64,000 nucleotides of DNA from Toxotes chatareus (GCA_016801885.1 CM028901.1:13527095-13591094), one strand, 5' to 3'; positions 10,828 to 24,800 are shown, counted from the first letter of the stretch. The notes: generated from the sequence alone by a model not told the origin. Numbers and translations are program-made.

Positions 10828-11750
10828 TCCCAAGTTGAAAACAGTAGGCCTAGAAAAAAGAATATTTACCATTCAGCCACATGTGAGTTTGTCTAAGAGT
10901 CAAGAATTCACACAGTGATAATAGTGTCATTAATATTCAGCTTAAACTGCACTAATTGAATACTAATGATGTTGTTACTGCCTTTTTTTCCTCTTTTGTG
11001 TGTGTTTCTTTGTCACACTCTCCTTCCTGTCTGCTGCGTCCCGTCACCTTTGTGCTGTCCTCTTTTCCTGTCCTCGTTCTCTTTATCCTCTTCTGTCTTT
11101 TGTTCCAGTGTATCCTTGTGAGTCATCTGAATGACAGATGATGCTCCCTCTCTCTCTTTCTCTCTCTCTGCATTATTGATCAGAGCAATCTAAGCAGATT
11201 CAACCTTGTGACGGTAGCACACACACACACGCGCGCAGAGTGGTTTGAATCACCTCCCCTCCTCCCAGTCTTGATTTCTGTTAGATAAGGCCATTAACCG
11301 ATTCAAGAAAGGGGAAAAGTGTAAAGGGTTCTCCATGTACAGCGTAACAGCATCCCACCATTTCATGTGTAGGAGTGTAGATTGTGTGTGCATGTGTGCA
11401 GCCTTTAGTGGAAACTACACCTGGCTGATGTCTATAATTCAACACTAGATTACATCCAGGTCTACTTCAAACATTTTCTAAAGGGAAGAAAATCAATTTC
11501 ATTGTCCTCGGCTATAATGAAATGCTTGAATTTTTTTTTTTTTTTTCAGGGGACCAGAGAGAAGCACTTTACTGTGACATCGCTGGATATGGATACTGGT
11601 ATATTTCTTTACATTTCCTTTTCCAGATGATGGCGAGCAGTATCACTTTGTTGACTCCAATACATATGCAGCACAGCCTGTAATTTGTCCAAGAGGGGCT
11701 TTGACAGTTGTATCTCATGTTTGTGGAAAACATCCACTGGAGCACGTTTT
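9530..11750. other. Intergenic, no gene seen
   Basis: Unique-looking AT-rich DNA with CT-rich stretches at about 11020-11170, a short alternating purine-pyrimidine patch at 11220-11238 (CACACACGCGCGC, potential Z-DNA) and the (GT)n tract at 10789-10826. Confidence 0.6.
10789..10826 (+). repeat. (GT)n microsatellite
   Basis: About 19 uninterrupted units. Confidence 0.95.
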
Positions 11751-11754
11751 TGAG

Positions 11755-11862
11755 CTGCCAGAGGTGGAAAGTAACTAAGTACATTTACTGAAGTACTGTA
11801 TTAATGTAGAATTGTGTGATTCTCATACTTTACTCTGGAGTTTCAATTCATGTTAAAAGCAC
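11755..11862 (+). repeat. Teleost dispersed repeat (AAGTAACTAAGTACATTTACT family)
   Basis: GGTGGAAAGTAACTAAGTAC, then ATTTACTGAAGTACTGTATTAATGTA and a TACTTTACT...GAGTTTC stretch follow the 5' part of a repeat very widespread in teleosts. Only about 100 bp is recognisable. Confidence 0.6.
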
Positions 11863-12764
11863 AGAACCCCATTACGCAAGTGTCATTAGCGTAAAGAAAA
11901 GAAACGTTAGCGCAGTGCACTCCTGCAGTTTGCCTGGTGTGCAAGTGCAGAGCACAGAACCTCTCTCATTCTGGATATTTTTGCAGTAATGCATAAACAT
12001 AATTCTACTTTTTTTTCGCAAAATATTCCACGTTACGTCAGTACAAAAACTCTTACATTGCAAGAAGACTGTAGTATACAGAGCAAAACGTAACTCATAA
12101 CAACCTGTGCCAATACAGGATTTCACATCATTTAGCAGGCACCCATTTAGTTAGTGATTTTGCAGTTTTTATGATCATCTCCTCATAAGCTGTCAGTCTC
12201 TCTGGTTTGTTTTCCATCCCCCTTGTTTGTCAGCACCTCACCAGTGATGTTGCCTGGAAACCTATTGATTTCAGTGTAGTCAGTAAGAATCCAGTAATGT
12301 GACTGATAATAGTATAATCCAAACAGAGCCATTCTGCATGATGAAAACTTTAGATATGCCATATTTTGTACAACTATGTAGGCATACTTATATTTTATTA
12401 TATATACCTTAAGATAACTACTGGATCTTTCTTTGGTGTAGTATTTCTACATTGTAGTGCCTCCCCCATAAAACTTTTTTAACGGACGTGAATACTTCCT
12501 CCAGCTTTGTAAGCAGCCAATAGCTACTTTACAGGGAAAACATTTGGCGGTGCTGGCTGAGAAAACAGGAGAACTGACATGTGGACAGTCACTAAGCTTG
12601 GCAGTTGTTATTTCTCAACTTTTCCTGATCATCAGCCATCAACAGTTTTTGATTGTGTCAGTGAGGGTTCGGCTGGCCAACGTGAGAAGTTAATTACCGA
12701 TGGTCAAAGCCTCTTCATGTTTGTTTGAGAAGTGCAACTTAGTTGAAGTTTTGGTTCTCCCAAC

Positions 12765-12791
12765 TAATAATAATAATAATTATTATTATTA
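12765..12791. repeat. (AAT)n/(ATT)n palindrome
   Basis: An AAT run passes directly into an ATT run; 12768-12791 is a perfect 24-bp palindrome. Probably a microsatellite inversion. Confidence 0.85.
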
Positions 12792-13400
12792 AAAAAAAGA
12801 TGCCATGTTGTCACAATTTTCAGAGGTTTAGGACAGACGCAGAAGTCTCAAAGGTGAACATCTCAAAATCTGAGCAGCTAGAACCACAATGGTTTGCATT
12901 AAATGTACAGAAAGTAAGAGTATGTTATTTTGTTAAATGAAAAATCCCGGCCAAATTAAGACCGTTGAGTTGTTAACACTTGACCCTAAATACAGAGTTT
13001 CGGTTTCATGGGCACAGAGCGCTCACTGACAACTTACTAAACTCTGTTCACTGGTGAAGAAAAGAAGATGAGTCTGAAAATGTGGAAAATTTCAAGTAAT
13101 CCATCTTCTCTTTTCAATTATTAACAACCATATTCAATAAACCATTAAACTCAATGTTTTTTTCAATGTGGGTAAACTTAACCTTTAGTGCTTGTTTTGC
13201 ATTTTAACTTCTCAAAGGGACCTGGCCTCATGAATACCATATAATATTTTTACCAATGCAGAAACAAACAGTATGCGTGGACTGAATTTTGCACCTGCAG
13301 ACCTCTAGATAGATGCAATCACTGCCTTTCACACTGTCCATAATTGGTCAGAAAAGAGCAGTGGATCAACCAAGCTGCTCACAGTGTGAACACACCGTCG

Positions 13401-13426
13401 GTGTGTGTGTGTGTGTGTGTGTGTGT
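13401..13426 (+). repeat. (GT)n microsatellite
   Basis: 13 units followed by a T run. Confidence 0.95.
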
Positions 13427-14839
13427 TTTTTTTTAATTGCTGTAATGCCTCCTCATTACAAGCTACAGTGAAGAGACTCCTGCCAGTGTAGTAGGAGGTG
13501 GTTGGCTTCAGGAACAATATGATCACAGATGCCGTGCTCGCTTTGCTTGTTAATCACTACCAATCAAAAATACATTAGTCACATGCACACTCTCATGCAT
13601 CTAAACGTGAGCACACACGCACACATACACACAGGGTCACAGCTGCACATATAACAAAGCATCGTAATTTGAATTAGATTTAGAATGACATTTTTCTGGA
13701 TCACATTTCAATAAAATGCTTTCTGCAGTTTGGTGTGTCAGCTTGGCTCAGTCGTGATGCAGTTTCGTCACCAAATATTCCATTAACCTCATCAAGGTTC
13801 AAATATGTGTGGTAATAAGGCTATAAGGTCATAAAGACATCATGGCAGTGATAGCAAAGCCCTGTGAGTGGAGCTGTGCTGACAGGTTAATGATATTACT
13901 GTGATAATGCATTTCAGAGTCAACACTGACATGTGGATAGTAAAACAAACATCGGCACAGAAGGTCAGAGCGAGAAAAATGACATTTGGCCATAAAGGCT
14001 ATCTGGACCTAAAGGGTGTGTCTTATCAACTTAAGGTCATTGTCCCTCACGAGCTTTTTAAAGTCTAAGATGGATGAGAGTGTGTTTTACGTGTGTGTGT
14101 AGATGTTTACTTCAACTTTGGCATCATTGTACGGCAAAAACTTTTCAATATGAACAAAATAACTTAAATGCCGTTGTTAACAAGCATCTTTTCATGTTTG
14201 TGTTTCCTTAAAAGACTCCCGCCTCTGCTGTGCCTTATTTATATGTGTGATTTGTATAATTTAAATCATCAGTGATCCACTTTAGTCCTAGAAGGTGAAT
14301 AAACTGACTTTGTGCGTGCTCTTTGCAGGCCTCTGGATTCATAATTTAACAAAGAGTTTGTTTTTTTTCAGTGAAAATGTTCTAACCCAGACAAAACCAT
14401 AGATGAGGGGGAGTCATCCTCTTCAGAGCCGCCCTTGTAAGTAGCTAAAGCCCCTCCCCATCCACCTAGCCACACTATTACACCTCATTTTCACATCACC
14501 CCCTCACCACCCTAACTCTTTCCCCCACGGTACAGCTTCCCTTTCATCTTCCTTTCATCTTTCTCCCTCTTTCGTTCACTCCTTGCCTTAATTCTGACTT
14601 CTGCTGCTTCTTTTCCACCTAAGCCCCCCCCCCCCTCCAAAAAAAAAATCATCCTTTAGGATCTTCCTCCCATCATCTTTCTCAGTTTTCCTCTCTAGGT
14701 GTCTTTTTACTTTACTATTTCAGCCCCTCATCCACTCACCCTCTCCTCTCTGTCTCTTTCTTCCTTCTCCTTTCTCTGAAGGGGGCTGAGGGCTGCCAGT
14801 CTGTCTTGTTGTTGAATGCACACACACGTACATACATGA

Positions 14840-14862
14840 ACACACACACACACACACACACA
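14840..14862 (+). repeat. (CA)n microsatellite
   Basis: About 11 units. Confidence 0.95.
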
Positions 14863-16390
14863 TCTCCCCAGGGGTTGTTGGACATCAGTCTGTCCCGCTG
14901 TGGTACCGATCTGCTCACCAAGGTGAGGGGGCGTCTGTCCATATTTCATCACTCTGCCCACTCATCTGAGAGGGTGAAGTTATGGTTATATGGTTATTCT
15001 CTGTGGACCTTGGTTGGCAGTTTGGGTGTGGTCATTACCAATTGTGTAAGTAATTAAAAAGATATAATTGATACTGTATACCAGAACTCAGTGGGGCTTG
15101 GACGAGAAGATGCTGTGTCTAGACTGTATCATTTCCTGTGTTGCATTGTTTTCTTGTTTTATACACTTATGCTCTTTACATACTTTTGTTTAGTTACTCA
15201 CATATAACTCAGTGTCAGACTCATTCCTGAACCGCATGTTCATTTACATTTGAAACCCACCTTGGCAAGAGATGAAGGAATGTCTGAACCAAAGCTAAAT
15301 GATATACAGTCCAGACTGTCAGGATTTGGATAGCTACACATTTTTTTAATCCTTGAGCTCTGTGCTTTAGCACTTTCAGTGTGAAATAATGGATTCTACA
15401 TTTAAGTGCCAAGTCTCATCTTTGATTTGAGTGGGTTTACACCACTGCTTGAATTAGAGGAAGGACAAAAAACTAATTAGTCGAGTTTCTGAATTTGTTC
15501 TTGATTGGCAAAATACCAGCATGCAGCACGGTTTGTTACAAAAACACTGTTCAAGTGTTGGAAACACAGTGATATACTGCCAGCAACATCACCACTGCAG
15601 CCTTTAACCACTGCACTGCAAAGTCTTACCTATGTGGTAAATTCTGTGCAGCTCAGCACCTGCTGTGTTTCTGTTCTGATTTTCTGCCTTTGTTTTTTAA
15701 AATTTTTGTATACACGATGGCTGGGTTATGTCTTTTAGAGAAGATGTGATGAGACGTTTGGGCAACTTACATCAATCCTGTGACAGGGAAAAGAAATATT
15801 ACTACACAAAAGTGGATGTTGTTTTGTATCATGTCACAGCAAATTATCTGTTCATATCTGGATAATGTATTTGCCTTTGTTTACATCCCTGTGAATAACA
15901 TTTGTCTTGAATAATCAGACCTGAAACACCACTCTAAAGCTAAAAGAACACACATACAGTTTATACCTCATTATCTTAAAACACCCTCCTCGTAACACCA
16001 CATCATGTGCAGCCGGCCTCCTCCCATCTGAAAGGTGTGGGTATAGCTGTGAAGGCAGTGTTTAAGTGTGTGTGTGTGTGTGTGGGGTCTTAGTACTGAC
16101 AGGCTTGGTCTTCACAACACACAGCGCGTTGTAATAACCGTACACAAAGCGACACCCGGCCCCAGCCAATGAAAAGACATTTAAGGATTCTCAAAGCTGC
16201 TTTAGCCTGTGTTTAAGTGTTTCCAATCACGTCCTCATTAGGGATGACTGATTGCCTCTTATCTATTCTCTCCAGGATAATAACTCTCAAATGATCAAGG
16301 ATCCTAAATTCCACTTAAATTCAATACTTAATTTATCCAATCTTTCACTGTGAACAATACAAAATCATAACTTGTATGTTTTTTTCATCG

Positions 16391-16409
16391 TTTCCCATGA
16401 TGCATCGCA
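16391..16409 (+). promoter_or_regulatory. ZNF143/THAP11-like site
   Basis: TTTCCCATGATGCATCGCA matches the 3' three quarters of the SBS consensus (TTCCCARRATGCAYYGCG) with one mismatch in the central pair. Related but weaker words, all containing TTCCCA, occur at 48746-48765, at 51251-51270 and on the minus strand at 34031-34052. Confidence 0.3.
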
Positions 16410-19400
16410 GTCAACAGTGTTTTTCCAGCCTTTACTTTCATTATTATCTTTTTGTTCAGGCACCACTTAGGACACCGCTCGCTGATTATGGCCTCTCAGT
16501 TTCCATAGTGATACTGCAATGAATTATGGACTTAAATGAGAAGAAAGCAAGTATGGCTCTCCAGTCGCACTCTGCCCTCTTCTTCTAAATGCTCACTCCA
16601 CCACTGAATTAGCCCGCTGAGCCTTTTCCACATGTACAGAGGTGGTCTGTGGCAGACCTCAGTGAGAATATCATCATTCTTATATCTTCCTTTTCCTTCT
16701 GTCTTTTTAAGGTTGTGTGGGGTTTGGTGTATTAACTGAACTGAACTTACGTGGCGTAGACATCCATTGCGCTCGGCTTGTTTCAGAGTATTGTGATGGA
16801 TGTTACCCAATTCTTGTTTTTTTCTTTTAAATCTAAAACAAGCATGTTTCTCAAATCAGTGGGACCATGTTTGAACTCTCCAGCCTCTCATCATTTCTGT
16901 AACAATGATGTAATAAGATGCAATAAATTTTTTTCTGCTCTGAGCCCTGTAAAGATTGCTGCTACTGTAATATTTGGGAGGGAATTCAGTTTATTTGCTA
17001 AACTCATTAAACTCATTTCAGGATGGTCCAAATACTGTAGTTTGCTGCATGCATTGAGGAGGATTTTCAGATTTCTGGTTAGTAGAATTTATTGAAATGC
17101 TGTGGTATCATCAACCTGTACAATAAAGAAGACTAAGGCACCAAGTGACAGCCGTGCTTGCAGGTCTGCAATACTTTGCTTTATCTAAACACCAACAACT
17201 GTATTCTAAAAGGCTCATAAAGACAATTCTAACATGGGGATGATTACTTTGCTTTAAAATATAAGCCTCCAACAATAACATCCGCAGCTAGTCTCTATTG
17301 GCATTGATCTTGATTCTTATTACTACTCTAAGTTAATGTCTGTGTCACACTCTATTTCTGGTTCTCTCTCCACCAACAATGAGTAAATGGTCAGTTGAGT
17401 CATAGTTCGTTTTGGGTGTCACTGTTGTATACAGTGGACCTCTCGGGTTTCTTGTGTGCAGAGGAGTCAGGCTGCAGCGCAGTGTCAGGCTGCACATGAG
17501 ATGATGTCATTGCCTGTATAGTTTTATGAAGCCGAGTGGAAAAGTGGCGAGGGATGATTCTGGCAAATGAGGGGGCGAGCATGTTTTGGTTCTGAGGCTG
17601 CTGGCGGGTGAGGAAGGGAAAGGTTGGGTGACTGATGGGGATTGGGGACTGGGAGGGTGGGTGTGACATATGGTGGTGGGGTGACTTCCTCAGCTGGATG
17701 TATTTGACCACCAGCTCTCCTACTGAGAGCAAGCCCAGTGTGTGTGTGTGTTTGGTTTGTGTGCTCATGCACCGTGAAAAATGCCCCCATCTGCAATCCA
17801 CACTTCTATTGTCAGGGCAAATAAAGGTCACATCGGTTCTGTCGCCTTTATGTCTATGTGTGGGTTTTTTTTTTCCCCCTCCTCCTTTGTCCCCATTTTC
17901 ACAGAGCAGGTAGCGGAGCTAAAGCACTCACTTGCTCATCATTACAGCCTCTATAAAAACACCTCATACTGCGAGACCTTCAAAAGTAGCCCTCAGCGAG
18001 CGTAAAAGCTGAACGATGACAGCGCAGAGTGATTTTGATGTCTATTTCTTTCTATTTTTCAGCACAGTGGAGCGAGAGAAACCGGAGGAAAACGCTCTAG
18101 AAAAGTCTATTTTCTCCACTTTCAGCACGTCTAAAGCAACTCAGAACACGGAAGCAAGGGAGGTCAGCAGTAAAAAGAAATGATAGAACAAGGACGCACA
18201 AAACAAAGGGAGGGGGGAAAAAAGGGGATACAGAGAGTGTGTTTGTGCGCCTGCTGTGTGGAACGAGCTGAGAGAGAGATTAAAATGCGTCTTTGGACTG
18301 AGTGAGAAGATTGCTCATGCCAAGACACATCTCTGCTCTCTCACCTGGATGTCTGTGTTAGCCTCTGTCCTTTTGTCTTCTCCTGCTCCTCTGTAGTTTT
18401 GTGTCTCTGTGTTCATGTCATCCTCCTGTGATTATTGTGACACACGGTAGTCTGTGGTCCAGATAGACAGGCATCGCTCATCTCTCTTGTGTGTGTGTGC
18501 TTTTGTACGTCTGTTAGCGCGTGTGTGTGGGTGGAGGAGCATGTGTGCTCTTTCATATCTATGTGCGTATGTGTGAGCAGTCTTTATTTGTATGTGCCTA
18601 TGTGTGAGTATGTGCTTGTGATGGTTTGGGATCAGAATTATTAACAGTGAGGCATGTGTTTGTAATAATTCAGACAATCTGTCGCTACAGCAGCTCACAT
18701 CACATTTCTTTTAGTATGTTAATTAAGTGTTGAAAATGTGTTTTAAGCTTATTGGGCAGTTTCTGTGATGAAATGCAAAGCTTGAGGGGAAAAAAGAAAG
18801 TTTTTGCCACACACCAAATTGAATAGCTCTAAATAATGATTTTACTTATATACTGTATAGTTACATGACGTGATGAGGGCCTTTGTTTACATCAGCTGAA
18901 GAGAGAACCAGCCTTTTACTGAAGACTACAACTAGTGACAGACATTTATGTCTATTTTCTTTTCTTTTCTTCTTCTATAAATAAATCAAAAGTATGAAGT
19001 TTTATGTTTCCAGATTTTTCTGTAGGTGCTGTTTGCTATTAATGAAAAGTCCAGATCTCCTCTGTTTATTCCAAATGAAAATCTTTCCCTAGAAAGCTTT
19101 AATTGTGAAATATCTACAGGAAGTGCTGAGTTGTGAGCCTTACATCGAGGTCAGGGGAGTGGTACTGATGGAGCCAATAATGTGTGGCATTGTTATAATG
19201 TTCTGTGTGATAACGTCACACGTGTGTTTGCTGCAGTGACTGAATTCATCATTCAGCTCTTCCTTTAAATGCTGTAAAGCTAATGAAGTGACTGACTGGT
19301 AGAGTTAAACTGATCACTGCGTCAGATTAGAGTGATCACAGTCATAAATTCATGGTGTTACTTTTCCAAGAGACATGGCAGACTACATGTTGGACCTCGA

Positions 19401-21685
19401 CCAATCATAGCTTGCCATCTTTCAGCATTTTTTTTTTTTTTGTTTTATACACAGGTGATTGTTAACGTGGCAGGGAGTGACTTTACTGTTCTACCTGACA
19501 GCACCAACAACAAATGTTTATGTATGTAATCATAGTTTCCTGTATGAACGTGGACCATGGATGATTTCTCTCTTTCTTTGCAATATTTGCAGTTATTAAA
19601 AAGGCAAGAAAAAAAAAAAAAAGAAAAACGTGACATGTGGCTGAGGCATCCCAGTTTTTTTTTTTTTTTTTTTTTTTATTCTTTGGACCTCAACTTTCAA
19701 AAGCCTCTGCAGACATGGGTGACTCTGTTATCCCCTGGATGATTGATTCCCTTTGTGCCGATTTTATGTATCAGTCAGTGAATATTTGACCCACTTCCAG
19801 TTTAACAGTTGAATGAGCCAAGATAGAAATAGCTGCTTTATTGAACAGACCAAAGCCCTGACACTGACATTTGGGCTGGTTCTATTTTGCTAATGTGTTG
19901 AGCTTTTACAGCAATAGACCAGATACAATCACCATAATGCTGCTTATGCTACATTTATTTGGTACAGCAAAGAAAACCAGGAAAACAAAGTTAGCCTCAG
20001 TTCCACTGAGCTGTAATTATGTGATATTTGGCTTGTGCTTATAGGCTTATGTTCCTGGAGGCTTGCAGTCTTTCCAGCGTAGTTGTCTTTATGCATATAA
20101 ACCACGGTCTCAACATTGTTGTGGTTTATTTATTGATGGAATTATTGTGCACATACATAGAAGCAGCTCTAATTACAAAGAAACACAATGAGTTGAACAT
20201 TCCTGGAGGTGCAAGGCGTGCGACCCTGAAATGAGGAAGTCTTTGACATTCATGATGTGGAGGAGTTTGAACAAGTGAAGAGAAAGATCACAGGGTGAGA
20301 AAATGAAACATGGAAAGTGAAGGCCAGCTCTTTGATTCACCTCTTTCTCTCATTCTCAGCGTCTCCCTCCTTTTCTTGCTCGTCCTCCCTCACTCTCTTT
20401 TACTTTACCAGTTCAAAGCGAATCCTAAGAACGCTGCCCCACCCGTGTCTGCCTGGGTTTGTTTGATCTCTCGTACGCACACACGCGTACAGACACACTT
20501 AAACACATGCCCGAATATCCACCAACTCAAAGGGACACCACTCACAGATACACACACACCCACTCCCAAAACACACACAAAGTTACAAAGACACACACAT
20601 GGTGCATTCTTCACAGAAAACAGTAAACAGACATTATTACATTGTTCATAGTTTGATGCGTTGTTATGTAAGGCTCTCTGTCTGTCTTCCTCTCCCTCCC
20701 TTTTATGTGTGCATATGTCTGCTGTCTCGCTTTTGCTTTGTTTTATGCCTCCATGTGTCAGCCCATGTGTCCCAACATTTCCTCCACCTCATGCTTTCCT
20801 GTTGCATATAAAAGCTTCACCACAATGCGGCTAAATGGGCTGCAGCAGACTATGCAGTGTACCGTGCATTAATGTGCCGAACACGTGAACTTCCGTCATG
20901 ATTTTGTCCCCCTCCTCTGTCATAATGCATGTGTGTGTTTGTGTGTCTGCAGATCCATTAAACAGGAAGTTGGCCTCATAATTAATTTCCTGTCTTAACG
21001 TCAGTAAGATGGATGAGGATGATTAGGTGTCACAGAGACAAATACAACAAAGCAGAAAGCAGATTTGGTTTTCTTTAGTGAAAGTGCCTTCAGCAGATGA
21101 ATCACTGTGGGGACTTTTTCAACTGATTAATAAAAAGCTGTTTTCTATATAAACACATTGATAAGTAGAAACGAGGTAAAACTGACACATACTCTGTATT
21201 ATGAGATCATGCAAATACTAAAATCCTACAGATTTTTTTATGTGTGATCTGTCATTTGAAGGCTGCTACAGAACAGCTCGTAACATGTGACACATATGAC
21301 CATATGAACGATGTGACACCATGTTCTCACACAGTACATATGATGTGTGCGTCATCTGGCCCTAAATCTAAACCTCTTCACGTGTGATCACTGAATGTGA
21401 ACCTCAACATGCTCTGTGATATTTAAACTTTTACATTCTCATCATGTTAACACAGAGAGCTTAGGCACAACATGCCTTTCTATCCACAGTAATCACTAAT
21501 ACTAATATGGGCAGAAATAAAAGCCTTGTCCTAAAGTAATCTTAAAGTATTAGCTTCTAGTCTACTTGGCTTAATTTGAACTCAGTATTACTCATCATTC
21601 AGTGTGATTTGCATGTAAAAGTTATGCAGAAAGTTGACAAGAGCACATTTGACCACAATATATTTGAAAATCTTGCTTGCTAACT
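16410..21685. other. Intergenic, no supported gene
   Basis: AT-rich DNA with GT-rich patches (17735-17765, 18487-18620), C/T-rich patches (20330-20420) and facing A and T runs at 19608-19622 and 19656-19678. Open frames on both strands near 17400-17830 are biased by HTHT-type repeats and show no domain. A 55-codon ATG frame at 18016-18183 is noted separately. Confidence 0.55.
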
Positions 21686-21689
21686 TTGT

Positions 21690-21845
21690 CTGCTGTTTGA
21701 TGCTGGGCAGGTAGGGTACAGTGGGTTTACCTAAAGTGTGCTTGATCAAAACCAAAGCAGCAATAGTGAGATCTTTGAAACTGAACCAAAACAGTAAATC
21801 TGTGCATTGAAAAACCAAAATAATCAGCTGAAAGATGCTAAAATC
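21690..21845 (+). repeat. Dispersed repeat (GGGCAGGTAG family), copy A
   Basis: GCTGGGCAGGTAGGGTACAG then TGGGTTTA, a central GCAGCAATAGTGAG-like segment, and the ending CAGCTGAAAGATGCTAAAA are shared in order with 29945-30122. Known from teleost genomes; diverged. Confidence 0.6.
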
Positions 21846-21849
21846 CCAG

Positions 21850-24800
21850 ACTGGAATAGGATGATTATTCTCTTTAGGTTAGTCGTTACAAACAACCCCC
21901 TTTTCACTTACTTCATTCTCAGTTCAGAAATATTGATTAGTGAAGTTTTAATTGTTTTTAACAAATTAAATTCAGTTCTCAGATTTCATTACTTCTTCCC
22001 AGAAACTGAGTAATTAAGTTCGTTAGCTGAGCCTGATAATGATGAGCCAAATGCCACTAATGGCAAGTTCACAGAGGGTAATGATGTGACACATTTCCAT
22101 GGCTAGGATAACTCTCTAGTTATATTAATGAATTAATGAATTTGATATATGTTGTATGATAGGAATAGTTGTTGATTAGTAGTTGTTTTGATGGATCTTT
22201 AGTGATTTTCCCTGCATGATTCGGCTCCACTCAGCTAAACTACACAGGTTTAAGCATGAGCCGAGTCAAGCACACACTCGACACATGCATTTTACTAAAT
22301 TGCGCTGTGGACACGAATGTGAAAAATGACACCCATGTCATAACTTCTTGTGTCTTCAGTATATGAAAGTGGTCTTGGTTGGTTTTCCTGCTGCAGCCAC
22401 CGAGAGCCTGCACATGTGATGATCGCAGAAGAACGAGTGCTGCTTGACCAAAACATTTTCTAACCTAATGACAGAAATATCCACACAAAAACACAGATGC
22501 TGCCCTCCTGTCCTGATATTCAGAGGACGTACTCCCACCTTTTCCTCTTTGCCCTCCCTCCTCCTCCTCCTCTTCCACCTCCTCTTCTTCTACTCTCTCT
22601 CTCCTCCTGTTTGTCCTGTTGTGCATGCAGCCATGTAGAACAGTCTGTTGTGTGGGCAGAACTGCAGAGACTCACATCTTCCCTTTCCTTTTTTAGTTCT
22701 CACCATCCATCTCCCCATGTCATGTGGAGCTGAGCTGGCCTCCTCGTTGCTCTCCGGCTGCTGCAGGACACAACGTTGCGCTTTGACTTTGCCGATTACC
22801 TGTTTGCACGTATATGTGTACTTTCTTTGCCTCATCTCCACACTGCCCTCCTCTTGTTTTCTTTCTCTATTGCTCTGACTTTGCAGATGTCTTGAAGGTT
22901 ACAGGTCACATTGTGAACGCCTTGGTTTTCATTTAAACACTCCCACGGGATTTTATGACCTTTATGACACAACCAGACATGTACTGATCCAAAATATCTT
23001 ATAGTAGTTGGATTATGTGTTATATTGTGAGTGTGTGTATGTGTATGGGTGTGCATATCAACCGACTGTTTGCTAAGCGCCTCCCTCGAACAGCTGTTAT
23101 CCAATCATATCTTAGCTGCTGTGAAAGACATGACAGGTCTGTTGGTCTCTGGGTCTGTCCACATGCTGAAGTGGTGTGCATGGAGCTGTAGTAAGAGTGA
23201 CAGTCAGCACACAAAGAGCTCGGAAGGTGCTGTCTCTTTTGTCTTTCTGGTGGTGTGTTTCTAATGTAAGTTGCAAGGCTTGACAGCCATAGCAACAGTA
23301 ACTAAGGGAGGCCAATTATATGTGTGCATTTGATGATATCTGACATTTGGTGATTGGTGAAGTAGTAAGTAAAAATTCATACTGGTGCCTCTTTTGTATG
23401 TATGTACACATCCATTTTTGTCTTTTTCATTTTGTTAGCATTTGTAATCTGACCTTGTCTTTGCTTGTGATGCCCACGTCTCACCGTTTCTGTTACTGCG
23501 GGCCTATCTGTGTCTTTCAGAGTCCAGTCATGTTTTTAAAAGTGTGAGTGCAGCAGGGAGGCCCTGGGACTGACAGGGCTGCAGCCAGTCAGCATCCTCT
23601 GAGGAGATTCCCAGTCCAGCGGCCAGCCGATAATTGGGTCAAGCCCCGTCTGCGTGACCGAGGTCATATGCTGCTTCATGTGTCCGAGAAAATGAGACAG
23701 GGGAAACAGGGACAGGACGAATACAGGGGAACATATTTGAGTCATTAATCCTTTACTGAGTATGATGAACATGAGGCGGCGAGAGACATAAATAATAAAT
23801 CAGAGAGAAAGAGAAAAACACAAAGAGGATAGATGGGAATTTGTCCACGATGAGGCAGTGCTGAGAACAAGAAATACTGTACTCCCTGACTCTAGAAGCG
23901 TATGGCTACCATGGCAACCAAAAACTGACATAGTGCTTTTCTCTTTTGCAAAACCAGATATGCCCACACAATAAAGGGCCTGGTGTTTTTTTTTTTTGGC
24001 TGTCTTGTTTCACATGGACATCAGACAGGCTCTCTCTGTGTGTGTGTGTGTATGTATGTGTATGTACGTACGTACAGGGTTTTGCATTTGTCATAGAAAG
24101 TGACGTGACAAAAAAGGCAGGGATGAGTCTGGGATGTTATCCAGTGCCTTGGGACAGGAGCCCCTGGTGAGATGGGAGAGCTGGATAGATAGCATGATCT
24201 AAATGGACAGAGATAGAGAGATGTCGAGGGACTTAAGGAGAGGAGGGAGGAGACAAAAGAGCAAGGAATGAAAATCTTTTACCTCCTCGAGCTCCACTGA
24301 CGGCGAGGGCTGGGTAAAGAGCACTTAAATGAAGGGGCGAATGAGGATGACGGAGGGAGAAGGACTAGACAACGGGGAAGGTGGAGGAGGAGAAGAAAGG
24401 AGCAGGGTTCATGATCCATCTTCTAGCACCTGACACCAGATCGATACTCACTGAACCAAGGCAAAGCGCCCACATCTCTCTCTCTTTCCTGCTCGCTCTG
24501 TGTCTTGATCTCTCAGCCTCATTCATCTCCCCCTTCTATCTTCGTCTCTTCCCTTGTGTCTGTGCCTATGACCTCCCTCACACTGTTCCTCCCAAATAGA
24601 CGAACAGGCTGCTATCCCTCATCTTACATGGGTTTTTGAAGGCTGATAGCTAGGTCAGTATTTACACTGAATTTCTAGGTAGCTGCTTCTTTGTTGGTGA
24701 CATTCAAAATCTTAAAATCTGAACATTTTAACGTTAAACACTGAGGGTTCAGTACAGAAACTTATACTTGCGGTCAATGGAAAATCTTCTAAAACAGCAA

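Larger units (their letters stand above)
12800..16390. other. Intergenic, no gene seen
   Basis: Holds (GT)n at 13401-13426, (CA)n at 14840-14862, (GT)n near 16065-16083, a pyrimidine-rich stretch with a C run at 14440-14790, and AT-rich unique sequence. No exon-like segment was recognised. Confidence 0.6.

Noticed and set aside
11220..11238. Alternating CACACGCGCGC patch as a regulatory Z-DNA element
   Set aside because: Too short and common to claim a role.
17400..17831. 143-codon minus-strand open frame
   Set aside because: Pro/His/Ser-rich string from GGG/GTG-rich plus strand; competing open frames in two other phases.
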